DNA of 64,000 bases, taken from Sipunculus nudus. Its lineage: Eukaryota; Annelida; Sipuncula; Golfingiida; Sipunculidae. The notes under the pieces were generated by a model. It did not search any database, was not told where the DNA came from, and saw nothing but the letters and a program-made list of their open reading frames with translations. Positions 34,200 to 46,271 of this stretch are shown in pieces. Numbering within the stretch: position 1 is the first letter of the stretch; the number at the start of each line of letters is the position of its first letter. Both the position numbers and the translations under genes were made by a program. The stretch spans positions 28,640,008 through 28,704,007 of the forward strand of contig CM049313.1 in assembly GCA_026874595.1 (NCBI GenBank). The letters are read 5' to 3'.

Positions 34200-35580
34200 T
34201 GATTCAAATGATATGAATGTACAACCTCAAACCCCTTACTCCTTCCTTAACAGCCGAAGAGTAAAACTCACATTAAAATCAGAGGCTCTCTATCCTTAAT
34301 AAACAGGTGTGATATACAAAGTGAAACGATCAGATACTCAAGTTTGACTATGAGCCCATAGTGACTCTGGCAAAACAGCCTGACACTACTGTGACATATC
34401 AACAATTATCACTTGTATAAACAGTTACTCATGAACAGGACAAATAAAAATCTAGGAATTCCTGTGAAATACTCCCGGTCCATGCAAAGATAATGTACAT
34501 TCAACAAAACAGTTACAATCAACCTTCACAGTATCAATGTATGACCATATGTCTTCAGTATATCAGAATGTTAGTTCCACCTGACATTGTAAACATATCA
34601 CATCTGGTACAACATACCTGTAATGCTGTCTGGTATGGATGAACAGTCAATAAAGCTATAAACAACATGCATCCCTGGCTCTCCTATACTGCCAGCACAA
34701 CTGAACAATATAAACTCTGACAACTTTTCACCACTAAACCTTGTTGTCAGCACACAACATTTGAGCACATCAAACAAATAAACCAGTATCAAGCTAATCC
34801 ATTTGACCATGTACCTCAGACATTATATCAAAGCATTTAACCATCGCATTCAAAATATATCATGTAGTGGGAACATTAATCAAGAAACCCTGATCCACTT
34901 AAAAATCAGCTTTGACCAGTTATCAAGGACCTGTACTGTATTGGCATAATACAATAATACAAGGTTGCATCAAGGGCATAAAACATGAACATAATGCTTC
35001 ATCAGCTGTTATCCCAACAACCACTTACCACTTGCATATCAGCATGCGAGTTGTGTTCTCTGCATGGAATAAAACATTTCATGCACTATAAGCATCAACA
35101 TAAACTATATATGACTTCAGCATCAAATAAGTACATTAAAGTCCAGACCATAAACTCTGTTAAATGATAAGTTCTCTCTTGATAAGACTCCAGTTACAGC
35201 ATAATATCAAAATGTCTCTGGTAGCACACAGTATTACCCACTGACATCATCTCCCATTGTCCACATGTGTCAACATGGAAATAATCTTCTGCTAGTCACT
35301 TTTAAGAAGTCATTGCAGCCTAAAAACACAGTTTAAACAAAGGGTAGCTCTACATTAAATCAGTAATTACAACTGTGCACCCAATCTGTAAGGAAAAGCC
35401 ACAAAATCCAGCAAGTTCGGATCAGTCACTGCTGCTACGGGCCCAATCACCACTGGCAAGAATTCCACAAGTCCTGTGTCCACATCTCGCCTGTCATCTA
35501 TCCTCTGCATACAGATGTCTCTGTCAGACGTCTCACAGCAGCAATCTCCCGCCAGCCACTCATCAGAACATCTCCACAGC
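34200..35580 (-). other. Long leader of the Gypsy element
   Basis: About 1.4 kb separates the primer site from the first recognisable gag codon. It has only short open frames without motifs. Either the element has an unusually long untranslated leader or an upstream insertion has decayed beyond recognition. Confidence 0.55.
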
Positions 35581-35596
35581 ATCCCATCCGCTGCCA
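35581..35596 (-). other. Primer-binding site of the Gypsy element (tRNA-Leu-like)
   Basis: On the minus strand, nine bases after the LTR end, TGGCAGCGGATGGGAT occurs. From memory, animal tRNA-Leu ends in CCCACCGCTGCCA, so TGGCAGCGG is an exact complement to the last nine bases and the next bases match with one inserted A. Confidence 0.65.
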
Positions 35597-35605
35597 ACAA
35601 ATTCA

Positions 35606-36647
35606 TGTAACCACTTTACAGTGATCTAAATGAAAAAACTTGTCCTGCTTTGACCAGAACAGTTTATTGCTCTTATATATGATGTTCCACATACACAAAG
35701 GAAAGTAGTACATGTGTCTGTGTCTTTATGTGGCTGGCACCTATTGAAAATACACAAAATATGGTAGCGGTAAGTCTCGGGCAAGCACAGCTCATGAACA
35801 CATAGAGTGCCAAATAGACTTGAAAAACATGAACAGGTATTACGAAAAGGTATTACAAATAACCAGTCACCTGACCATAAAAAACACATGGCAATGTACA
35901 GTAACATGATGACTCATATTACTCACCATAACATAGTTATAACAGACTGTCTGTCTTACACTTACAGTTATACAGTACCAAAGTAATGCAGTGTCAAAGT
36001 ACATGTTTAAGTCCACACAAACATAACTCTTTCAGAGTAAACAGTACATGTTTAACAACTGTAATATTTGCTAAATAAACAATTAATACACACAAATATA
36101 TAATAAGTATTACAGCGTCTTACTGAGTGTTACTGAATGTTACTGAGTGCTCAAACTGCAGCATATTACACATAAACCTAATCTATATACCCTATACTGG
36201 TATCAAACAATTTCATGTTATACCTGCACACAGCCTATACAGCCGCCGGAAACAGCACATAAGGATCTACTGGACTGGAGTGTGACTCCTGAACTGGCAC
36301 CAACACCCTGCACCAAGTGCTGTCAAATGACATATGAAAGGACCAATTTACTATGATGCCTTACACGTCCATATCCGAAATGTAAACCATCAATTCTCCA
36401 ACATTATTAAAATGCGACACAAACTCGGGTACATACCAATAAATGAATATTCTGTAACAAGCACAACACAGGAAACAATTCCAATGTACACGAAACAGGG
36501 CGCAAACCATGTGCCTTCTCATGAATTGCGACTTAACACTTCCTCTTGCGCAGAACATGATGCGCAGTCATTAAAAACTACTTTCGACCGACCAAAGTCG
36601 ACATCTATCGGCGGAGCGACAAACTAATCTCTTTGACGTCTGCCACA
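35606..36647 (-). repeat. 5' LTR of the Gypsy element
   Basis: The 1042-bp copy aligns with the two parts of the left LTR. In transcription orientation it starts TGTGGCAGACGTC and ends GTGGTTACA. Relative to the left LTR it lacks about 351 bp at the junction 36450/36451. Open frames here, such as 36147-36356 (identical to 26084-26293), are LTR shadows. Confidence 0.9.
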
Positions 36648-36651
36648 TAAC
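36648..36651. repeat. Right target-site duplication TAAC of the Gypsy element
   Basis: This pairs with 25541-25544 (see that entry). The flanking bases beyond it do not match, so the duplication is four bases. Confidence 0.75.
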
Positions 36652-39166
36652 ATATATGTTACCCATCACTAAAGGAAGAACCCCGAGTTTACAGTTATTC
36701 TCAGTTAGCTTGACGATAATAAATTGCTATTTAGGTTTATTTAATTGTATTCAAGGTTTACATATATTACCAGTCACTAAAGGAAGAATCTCCTTGATTT
36801 TGTGTGAGAAGTCCCGAGTAGAGGTTATCCTCAGTTAGGTTTTCAAACGATGACTCCCTTTTAGGATTGATAAATTCTTTCCAAACTTCTCATCACTTCA
36901 GGAAAACCCTCGTCAAAAGAGGTCAAAGGTTTCAGGTCAACGTGATTATGTCTCCCCTTTCACTAACAGCTTTATGCCGGATAGTATGTGAGAAATATCC
37001 CTCTGCAGATATTGTTTTGTGAAAATAGCCAAAATCTATTTTGGAAGATTAATTGTGAGCTTATAGATCTAGGACAACAACTACTAATTAGGTCCCCTGG
37101 CCATACTGGCTTGCCCTAAGTAATGGCCAATAAACAGGACCCAGCTTATCAAGATAAGGAGTGCTTAAGCTCATAAGACTGCTACCAGGGGGGGGAGGTC
37201 TTTTTAACAAGGGGGGATGGTCAACCATAAGTATAGACTTTGGTTCCATTTTTCAGTTTATTATGAAATATTATACATCTAAACCTGGGTTAGAAATAAC
37301 CAACACAGGAAATATAATATCTTATATTTTAAAAACCTTATACTTAATTCTTATATATTTGAAATGTGTCACAAAGACAATAAAAGGTTTATATATATAT
37401 GTGTGTATGTGTGTGTGTGTGTTTATAAACAAAAGTTGTCCCAACCTTGATTACCTCCCTCCCCTGCGAGTCATCCCCCAACCCTTGAAAAATAAATTGA
37501 CTCCACTGACTGAATGATGCACTAAATTGTCAACAAAACATTTCTTTGAAAAGGTGGGTATAAAAATGTAGTAGTAAACAATTTCTTCGGAAAAATGAAT
37601 ATTTTATAGTTTTTTGACATGTAATATTTTCATCTGCATTGTTCAGATTACCCTCGATCCATATGAATAAGCATTCATTTTCCGAGGGCAAAATATGCTT
37701 TCCGCAAAATAAATATGCGTGACCTTTATTTTCGATGAAAACATGACAAGAGGGTGTAAAGGAAACATCATACCCCTTCCAAGGATAGTCTTTAATAAGT
37801 TCTGAATGAAAATCAACTTGCCACAATATCTGAAACTTTACAGTCTTATCTTACAACCAAGAATATGCTCCTCAGGTCTTGATCCTTCTGCTCGCTTTCT
37901 CTCGGCAAGACGTTTTAGGCCAGTGGCTCACAACAAGCTGCCTCATTTAAATGTAGATGACAATTACCTGTTTCGAACAATTCGGAAGATTATCACGTAA
38001 TAAACATAGGTCAGATCATTCCCGTAATTCGTGAACAAAGCACAACAAGAATATCATTGAAAACTTTCCATGAAGAAAAATAAGAAATATTTGAGATAAA
38101 CACGCACTCTTAGGGCCTAAATTAGGCCGAAGCGGTCTAGTATAAAACGCCGTACCGCTTCATTATATACAATGTAACATACATGGTTAGAAGGCTGCAT
38201 GATGGTTGACAGCCATCAGTCGACAAATGGATTAGTCATACAGTGAGTTCAGGAAGAAACAAGTCGAGTAAATAGCACTTTTGTCTAAAACAGTTGAAAT
38301 AAGCACCCTCAAACCATTTGTGAACATAATTGATGTGCAGTGCAGTTATCTGGCGTGTTTTCCCGTTATTATCGTGCGAGAGAATTTGCTGTCTATTACG
38401 TGCATGACGTTAATGTAATTCATCGACAGGTCCCAAGACAATGTTCAGATCAGACCAAGCAGCGCCAGTGAGAAATGTAGTGGGTGGTGGCCGCATAACT
38501 GATTAAGTACGCTTGACTGGGGCTCTTTCATGGCCAACGTACCAGTAAACAGGAAGAATTCTTAACCCGACCCCAACCCCCAGTATTTTAGAAATACTAG
38601 AGGATACAATAATAATGGGGCCCACAAAATAAAGTATGAACAAAGAAAATTATTGCTTGAGGGGTGTGAATTTTTCCACTGACCACTGCTGATATATATT
38701 TTGAATTTTGGAAATACTAGAGGGTACAATGATAATGGGGCTCACAAAATAAAGTATGAACAAAGAAAATTATTTCTAGAGAAGTGTGAATGTCATAAAA
38801 TGGGTAATTCCAATAAGCAGAGGAACCCCAACTAAAGAAGAGTTGAATACCTTTTATGTTCCTTTTCAACATATGATAAATAAAATATTCATTTTATAAT
38901 TAAATAAAGTTTGAGAAGGCCTTAAAAACTGGGGACATAGTTTCCCTCTCCAATAACCAACAATGTGTATACCTAATTTGAAATAGGATATGTTTTGGTT
39001 TTACTTATCCTATTATTTCAGTTAATATAAAAAGGAATTTGAAATATAAGTGCCTACTGAGTCGTGTACTCATGGTTAGTGGTTAGGAATTCTCAGCAGT
39101 AGCCCAGAGTCTCAGGAGCCAGTCCCTCCTGGGGTAAGTGGTCTGCCATCACCAGTCTACAACAAA
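36652..39166. other. Unassigned sequence with a CA/TG microsatellite and a tandem duplication
   Basis: A TG run lies at about 37400-37423. At 38586-38800 a segment of about 119 bp is tandemly duplicated (AATACTAGAGGATACAATAA and AATACTAGAGGGTACAATGA, each followed by CACAAAATAAAGTATGAAC). Open frames at 37161-37517, 37530-37826 (minus) and 37806-38000 show no motif or good splice context. A single weak AGGTCAAAGG site at about 36921 may be an old family 2 remnant. I see no supported gene. Confidence 0.45.
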
Positions 39167-39377
39167 CAGTGCTGCCATTTTATACTTTATTTAAGTATTA
39201 AACTTTTTTGCAGAAAATCTACTTTTTATACTATTTTGTTCTTTTTTTCAGGTGTAAACACTTTTTATACTTTTTTTAGCAAAATAGCATGGTCCGTTTG
39301 GGCGGTCTAGTGGTATATCTAAAGATTAAAAAGGGTTAAATGATATCTGACAATGTGCTTTCCGAGTGTCTTTGCAG

Positions 39378-39443
39378 GAATGTGTGTTCTCTGTTGTATG
39401 GAGTTTATGCTGAGCTGTCAGTGGCTTACTGACAAAATGCCAG
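39378..39443 (+). CDS. Possible 66-bp exon
   Basis: TCTTTGCAG precedes and GTGAGTT follows a 66-bp segment that is open in the third frame from an internal ATG (MCVLCCMEFMLSCQWL). The splice-like pair is good, but the segment is short and lies within a transposon relic, so it may be chance or a transposase exon. Confidence 0.2.
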
Positions 39444-40117
39444 GTGAGTTAAATAAGTAGTAACAAAACTTGTGTGTGAGTTCCAGTGCAGTTGGCTATA
39501 GATCACAGCTGCTCTGTTATCTGAGAGAAGCTTGTTATTTTGTGAACTCTCCGCTACTGAGAGGTGAACTGAGCTAGATGTGACTAATTTTATTTTCTTT
39601 TGATTCCAGTCAAATAGTCGCAACTTCCTTATACACATTCAGATGCAGGTGGAGTAGACTTTTATAGTATCTCACTCTCATTTGCGGATGAGCCATTGAA
39701 CCAAGCTTGTAGAAACACAAAATAGAAAGTTTTCCTTTGCAGCGCTGCTCTACATGCAGAATTCATGAATTCTTTATGATATGTTTGGATTGTTTAAGTT
39801 AAGTGAAATAAGTAAAAGTGATTCGTCTTTGTTATAGTGACATAGGATAAATCTGTAACAGAGATCATTGAAAAGTAGAGATCAGAGCCAAGTGTTGAAT
39901 ACTGGGCAGTTATGCAGGTAGACATGCGGAAATAAAAACAGAAGTAACGGAAAGAATGTAAAAATGCCTTTGAAGGTTCAGAAATAGACGGAAAAAGAGT
40001 GATGGTAGGGGAATGGAGTTGCTCAGATCCATTTTGTGCCCATTGCAAAGTCCGTAAAATAAATATCAAAGTTTCCAGTATGGGTCGGCAAAAGAGAGAG
40101 AAAAAAAAAACATATCA

Positions 40118-41462
40118 ACAAGACGACCAGAGGTCACGTGCTTGCCGGAAAAACTCTGATACAGATTGGAAGGCAGATAACCAAAACATGTCATAAAGAA
40201 AACAAAGAGGAAGAAAATAAGCCATAGTTGGTAAAGATTGGACCAATATTGACAAATTTATGATGGAAATAAAATACACATACAGGTTCAAGAATTCTTT
40301 CCGATATACGATAGGTGACAGTAACAAAGTGATTCCTATTATACTGTGGCCTGTAGAATGCTATATAACAGAGGCAAGAATGCAAATTTGAGGACAAATG
40401 ACAAACGGACAGACATATTGAAAAGTGACAAAAAGCTGAGACCAGCTGACTACACTAAGTTATGCAGAAGACGAAGGTAAAAACAGATGAGCCAAAGTTT
40501 GTGAAGATAGGGCCAGAATAAACAAAGTAATGAGGAAAAGAACATTTTGAAGTATTTCGAAGTGACAGACATACTGACAAAGTGACACAAAGCTAGGACC
40601 AGATGATCTGACCAAGTTATGAGGCAGACCCAGAGGAAGAAAATAAGCTATAATTTATGTAATTAATGTTTTTGGTTTCAGAGATATCGCTCAAAATGAT
40701 ATGTTGTAGCGTTTCGAGTGCAGCACCCCCGAGCGACCATATCCCGAACATTGAAAAATCACCTTCGAGATATTAGGTTTTTGACATAAGATGCTCTAGT
40801 TTCAACAGGATTCCTGCAAAACTGTGGCCTATAGAATGCTATATGTGAAACGCAAGAACCAGCAAGCAGGCAAAATGGAGAACAACTGACAAACAGACAG
40901 ACATACTCACAAAGTGACACAAGGTTGAGACCAGATGACTTGACCTAGGTATGGAGAAGATGCAGAGGAAGAAAATATATAAGCTATAGTTCATGTAATT
41001 CAGGTTTATAGTTTCGGAGATATGGCCAAAATATTATATGTTGTTGTGTTTCGAGTGCAGCGCCCCCTAATGGCCATATCCCGAAAATGAAATATCACTT
41101 TCGAGATATTTGTGCAAGACATCAGATGTACTAGTTTCAAAAGGAATCCTGCAAAACTGTTGCCTGTAGAATGCTATATGTAAGACATAAGAACCAACAA
41201 GAAGGCGAAATTGAGGACCTCTCTGGCTTTAAAAATGACACAGTTACAAAAGCAAAGGTAAAAATGCCAAGAATTTTACTCTGAATAGGTAACTATGATA
41301 ATCATAGAATGAGGTCAAGTTTACCCAGGAATAAGCCCATTGATGGTAGTTTCAGAATCTGTTATTAAAATTGTAACATTGTTTATAGTGTTGAAGCTGT
41401 TAGACAAAACTCAGAGTTTCAGGTGTTGAGCTGCAGCGACCCCTGCATATTTCCGGCAAGCA
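40118..41462 (-). mobile_element. Family C element, degenerate copy
   Basis: The 3' end (minus) is at about 40118 with AGACGACCAGAGGTCACGTG in plus. The 5' end at about 41452-41462 reads TTCCGGCAAGC in plus. Two or three ~337-bp units have GGGGGTGCTG or GGGGGCGCTG blocks (40721, 41058) and GACAAACAGACAGAC tracts. The CTAG end has decayed to CAAG. It sits inside the hAT-like relic. Confidence 0.6.
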
Positions 41463-41599
41463 AAAACTAAAACCGTCAACAGCCCGTGACTGCGAAATAT
41501 GCAAAACAGTATGTGACTGAAAGTGTCTTTAAGATGAAGTTTTGTCTGCTGAACTGAAGTGGGCAGCTTTCTTGGCTAACATGATCGTCCAATAAATGT

Positions 41600-42800
41600 T
41601 ACTGAGAACATCCAAGAACTGTTTAAGTCCATGTTTATGACTCAAAGTTGGCCCAGCAGTTTTCATGTGCATTAACAAAAGCCACATATCTAATTGCTGA
41701 TGGCATTGGATCTGCCTTCATAGCAATATAATTGCCAAGTTGAAAGAGGTTAAATTCAGCATGCTTAATGATGAGAGCAACAACGTTTTTGTTATCAGTA
41801 ATATTTGAAGGTGCCACTACTGCAGGAAGTGTTCTGAAAGAGGAAATTGGCAGAGATAATCAGCTTTCTGATAGATAACTGGCCATTTGAAGGGAAACTG
41901 CCAAAGCGCTTAGGGAATCAGAGCTGAAGAAGAGTGAAAAAAGTTGTTCTACATGGGAGTGAGAGACTTCTATAAACCAGCTCAAGCGTCTGCATCCAGA
42001 GGAGCAAAAACGTGGGAGTTCTCTTGGAGCTGTCACAAGAGTAGCATCTGCCCTGACACCTCTGGTATCAGAGGCTGGTGTTGACCAGGTAGGAGCAGAA
42101 TCGAGAATCTATGCATTAGATGATCTGACAAGGTACAAAAAGCTGGGTGACGGTGGTAATGCTACCAGCTATTAAGATTCTGTGCTTGCTCTTAGGCTAC
42201 CAGGGGGTGAACCTAAGTACCCCTGCTTTGCTGTTGTCATCAAGTGTTGTCTTAGTTTGGCTCATGGAAATGCTGACATGTTTTTTTTTTATGAAACAGC
42301 AATCGTTCTCACCAAACACCGAAATTACATGGGCCCAGAACTGCTCAGTGGACTGTTGCGTGTCAAAAGCCAGTTTTCTGTGACAGGAGCGCAGAGGCAC
42401 AACATCGTGGTGGCACAAACATTGCTCATCTCAGGAAAAGACGCCCATGCTAGGTATACAAAACGATGTAATGAGACACAAAAGAAGGAGAAAGACCTGC
42501 AGAAGAAAAGAACATTTACAGAAGTAGAAAATGAGTAAACTGAGGCAATGAATGCGCAGGTTGATGAAGAAAGAAAAAGGAAACAGGTACTCAAGAAGTG
42601 ACTGCAAAGAAGAAAAAGACAAAGACTGATGCCCTCTACCCTAAAGCACATTTGCATTAGAAGGAAGCCAAGCAGGCAATAGCACAAGCACAAAAGAAAA
42701 GCAAACAGTCAGTGCATAAAGAAAGAGCTGCAGCAAAAACGAGTAAAATTATTGAGGAGCAGCTTAAGAGAATGGCGAAACAGGTTGCCACCAGTGAAGC
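41600..42800 (+). pseudogene. hAT-like transposase relic
   Basis: Fragments in successive plus-strand frames give AQQFSCALTKATYLIADGIG (about 41650-41718), and then VKFSMLNDESNN with a DES box (41770-41778) like the first catalytic Asp block of hAT enzymes. YALDDLTRYKKLGDGGNATS and ALRLPGGEPKYPCFAVVIKC come next. CLSLAHGNAD follows, where the hATC dimerisation motif would continue as an ER-F-S block but is replaced by a T run (about 42281-42290). HRNYMGPELLSGLLRVKS and a long Lys/Gln-rich coil to about 42800 end it. Stops and shifts are frequent, so it is dead. The superfamily call rests on motif order and the inverted repeats; a domesticated relative cannot be excluded. Confidence 0.6.
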
Positions 42801-43329
42801 AAAGAAAAAGAAAACATAAGTATGGTCAATTATTTTTAACTTTGGGCACAACACATTGTGCATATGTTTTTCATTACTTTATTTCTGCTGAAGTAGATGG
42901 TTATCCCTTAGAAAAGTTTTTGTTGAAGTTTGAAACCTGATTTCCATTTAAATGTTGTGTTGAAACCAAAAGGTTAGTTGATTTTACTATGTTATGCTTG
43001 CCAGTGAATTTATGTTATTAATGTATTTGTCAACAGCCAGCTGCACTGTGACTTACAATGAGAAGTGTAAGTGCTTGGGTTTGGAACAATATCTTCATAG
43101 TAAATCACTAGAATGTGGTAAAAGTTAAGATCCATTTGCTTCATATCATGGTTTGTGTTCTAATCAATATTTATGATTGACTTTTAGTGTGCACAGTAAC
43201 TTTGTTACCCTCTGCTTTACAACATAAAATATTATTTTGTACAACTCTTGATCACTTTTTCTGATCATATGTGTGATTTTGTCTAGGCATTCACATAGCA
43301 GTAATGCTGCATGTACAAACCAGGACTAT

Positions 43330-44090
43330 CTAAATACCTTGTTTGGGCCCCGAATATAGATTAGAAACGTGTTCCCTATAGTAATTATCCTGTCCGTCTG
43401 TCTGTCTAGCTGTCCACCTGTCCGTCCCTCCGTCTGTCCGTCCCCAAATTAATTTCCGGATGATAACATATGGATTTCAAACTTTATATAAAAATGACCC
43501 TTCACTAAAGCAAGAACCCTGTTGAATTAGGGTCATGAGGTCAAGGTCTCAGGACTCACATTTTAAAAAAACTTTGTGGATGCATTTTAAGCCAAACTTT
43601 CCATGCCAGTCTTTCCATCGTACACATAGCAGACACCTGCAAATAGGGAAACATCTCTATCAATCCTTTGGTCACAAGTTCAAAGGCCAAGGTCACATCT
43701 GTCCACACATTCATTTCCAGATGATAACTCCAGTTGAGATTCATAAATGGAATTCAAACTTTACTATTATATGGCCCAACACTAAAACAAACATCCTTTA
43801 AAATTTGGGGTCATGAGGTCAAAAGTCAAGGTCACAATCCCCGCATCTTTAAAAAGATCATGGATGCATTTTAAGCCAAACCTTTCATACCAGAGGTTCC
43901 ATCTAACACATACAGCTCACCTGCTCACCAAATACTAGTATCTCTTTCCCTATTGATTTTGGGGTCGAGAGGTCGGAGGTCAAGGTCTCAGGACTCATAT
44001 TTCTTAAAAGTTGTGAATGCCTTTGAAGCCGAACTTTTCTTGCCAGTCTTGCTTCAGTGTTTAAGTACTGTTTTTGGCCAGTTTCCTTTG
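43330..44090 (+). repeat. Degenerate family 2-like AGGTCA repeat
   Basis: A CCGTCTGTCTGTCTAG tract (about 43394) is followed by three or four units with TCATGAGGTCAAAAGTCAAGG-like segments and TTTAAGCCAAAC. Neither a leader nor a CTAG tail is clear. The rest of 42800-44640 has no recognisable gene. Confidence 0.55.
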
Positions 44091-44970
44091 TCTCTGCATG
44101 TAATCATTTATCTCTAGTTATAACATGGCACATGAGTATTTATGTTGTGAAAGAGATTGTGCCTTATTCCGGTCAGTGTTAAACTTTCAGTAATACAATG
44201 TGGTCATGTATTACCATTTTCAAGGTGCTGCATTTCTCTACCTCTCTGTCTCTACCGTTAATTTATAGTATAGTGCTAGTTAATGCACATTTGCATTTTT
44301 GTCATTGCCAAATCATATAACCTATTGTTAGAAAAAAGTCATAGTTGTACCTTATTTCTTTGTGGTAATTCTTTGTGGCTGAAATTTGTTGTTACATAAT
44401 TATTTAAAATAAATATATTATTTTTTGAAGGTGCTGAAATGTCAAAAAAGTGAGGCTCAATAGGAACAACTCCACACAACACTGTACACATCATTTCTGA
44501 TAAAAAGACAAGGTAACAAATGCTTGTATATCAGGTAAGTTGTCGTGAATTTATACTTTTTTATACTTTAATTTTACCAATTTTAGCAGTTGATACTTTT
44601 TTGTAAGGAATGATATTTTTTTATAAACCTAGAGTGGCAGCACTTAACATACTAGAAGGAGAAACAACCGTAACTTTAGGAGTCTCTGTACCTCTTTAAG
44701 TCCAAGAGTTCCGTAGTCTTCCGAGAACGGGACTAGAGGAAATGTCCTTACCACTCAGGTCATCATCCGACCGGATCGGCTGTTGCTCATCTCTGGTTCC
44801 GGCAATGATTGATCAGGTACACACTTCCGGCATCCCACCGGGTTATCTCCATTGTTTCCCCCGGTACAGTCTCAATTTATCCAGTGAACAACTTTCGGCT
44901 TCGACCGAGCCGATAACTGGATTTTATAGAGTAAATCAGTTACTCTCTATATCATTAAGTAATGGCCAAC

Positions 44971-45815
44971 TCAGCCCGAACCAAACTTGTCATGAGCAGC
45001 TGATGGGTAGAACCAATAAAACCAATCTCCGAAACCTTGATCAGTCGCCTGACGGTCATATTGTCGCTTTTGACGGTTTGCTGCTTGTCCTAAATGCCTT
45101 CTAGCATACTCTAATGCCAGAGTCATGGCATCCCGCAACCACTCTGCATATGCCACTGGACATGTTGGTATATCTCCTTCGCAGGGGGGATGTCCAGCCA
45201 TGATGTCAACAGGAAGAGTGACCTCTCTCCCAAACATCATCAGCTTTGGTGTAACACCTCATGTATTTTCATGTTCAGTAATCCTGTACGCAAGTGTGAG
45301 TACCTCCCACTCACATTTGTTTTCTCTCACGAAAGCCGCAAACATTTGTGCTACCATCCGGTTAAAACCTCTCTATCATCCCATCAGACTGAGGGTGATA
45401 GGGCGTCTTGGTCTTCTGGATACTATTAGAAGACATCTTCCTTAAGAGATTGCTCTCAAGGTCCTTCCCCTTATCAGAATGGAAGACCCGCGGCACGCCT
45501 AGCCTACAGATCCACTCATCCACGACTACTCGTGCGACAGACTGCACCGTGTGATCCGGTAGAGCATAGGCCTCTGTCCACATGTGAAATTAACAACTAT
45601 CACATGAAGTACTGATTCACAGACGGGGATTTCAACAGGGGTCCCATGATATAGAAGGCGATCCTTACCAGGGGTAAGCCTGCCACTTCTTATTTTAGCA
45701 GTGCCTTGTTTCTCTTTTGCATTGACACCGACCCCGACCCCCCCCCCCCCCCTTGCAATCCCTGCATCGTCTGCACCATCCTTCATCGTCTCCCCGAAGT
45801 CCAGGCCAGTAAATA
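44971..45815 (-). pseudogene. pol: Integrase fragments of Gypsy relic 2
   Basis: Near 45815-45745 the minus strand gives DSCIYWPGLRG, then WCRRCRDCKG, the second half of the HHCC zinc finger. This is followed by an expanded C run (plus 45739-45753). Frame 45362-45583 gives WTEAYALPDHTVQSV, then VPRVFHSDKGKDLESNLL with the second Asp, then TPYHPQSDGMIERF with the catalytic Glu. Frame 44971-45240 continues with MMFGREVTLPVDIM and LEYARRHLGQAANRQKRQYD, the usual C-terminal linker. Frames are broken several times. The product would have been an integrase; this copy is inert. Motif wording differs from the 25.5-36.6 kb element, so it is another lineage. Confidence 0.85.
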
Positions 45816-46013
45816 CAGCTGTCTAACGTGTGGAGCGTCTTGATGACTCCAAGTTTTGTGTTATGTGATCATGCAGCTGCATCATTATATCCCTTAGCGG
45901 TTCTCAGTTGGAGCCACAGACGGATAGATAGTACTTGCCTTTGCATCCTGATCAAATTTACGGTAGACAGATCCGTAACGGATATCTAGGATATTCCCTT
46001 GGCTCCAAAAGGC

Positions 46014-46271
46014 CTATAGATCTCGCCCCTCATGAGAGATTTCGTGCCACTTTGGGCGTTCTCGCACTATCCAGCATCTAAGCGATACTCGGAACTTCAG
46101 ATTGGAGTTGGCATACCTGACCAACACTCCATTTGTCTTACTAATTTGATTGAGCAGCCTGCTTAGTGTTTTTTTCGCCTTTAGTGGTGAGGCGATGTGT
46201 GCGTACTCTGGTATGAATCTTCTGTAATAAGAAGCGAAACCGAAGAAGCTTCTCCAGGCCTGCCAAATCAC
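46014..46271 (-). pseudogene. pol: RT thumb fragment of Gypsy relic 2
   Basis: The minus strand gives RSFFGFASYYRRFIPEYAHI and ASPLKAKK, the junction of RT thumb and connection domain in Ty3/Gypsy elements. The expected upstream RT palm is not adjacent but lies more than 3 kb to the right (49350-50170), because a family 1 element has inserted between them. Downstream residues are not recognisable as RNase H. Confidence 0.8.

Larger units (their letters stand above)
25545..36647 (-). mobile_element. Near-complete Ty3/Gypsy LTR retrotransposon with nested insertion
   Basis: Two LTRs (25545-29007, interrupted, and 35606-36647) bound a minus-strand internal region. In transcription order it has a leucine-type primer site, a leader, gag with a CCHC knuckle, protease, RT, RNase H and integrase, then a polypurine tract beside the 3' LTR. 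The protease-RT-RNase H-integrase order is that of Ty3/Gypsy. A 4-bp duplication TAAC flanks it (25541-25544 and 36648-36651), so the ends are intact. It is inactive: an in-frame TGA and a frameshift in gag, a frameshift before RT, a broken RNase H, and a TAA in the integrase. By eye the LTRs differ by a few percent. Confidence 0.92.
39167..44645 (+). mobile_element. Probable hAT transposon relic with nested insertions
   Basis: CAGTGCTGCCA (39167-39177) and TGGCAGCACTT (44635-44645) form a 10-bp inverted repeat that resembles hAT termini. Both sides have several subterminal TTTATACTTT motifs (39180-39290 and 44550-44580). A degenerate hAT-like transposase in plus orientation lies between them. 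I do not see a matching 8-bp target duplication, so the boundaries are tentative. Family C (40118-41462) and an AGGTCA-type repeat (about 43330-44090) are nested inside. Confidence 0.5.

Noticed and set aside
39060-39140. tRNA-like A box (GTTAGTGGTTAGGA)
   Set aside because: A tRNA-Glu-like A-box resemblance is visible, but no convincing B box or cloverleaf could be folded, so neither a tRNA nor a SINE head is claimed.
42325-42693. 122-codon minus-strand hydrophobic frame
   Set aside because: It is antisense to the Lys/Gln-rich coil of the hAT-like relic; a Lys-rich sense strand gives a Phe/Leu/Ser-rich antisense.
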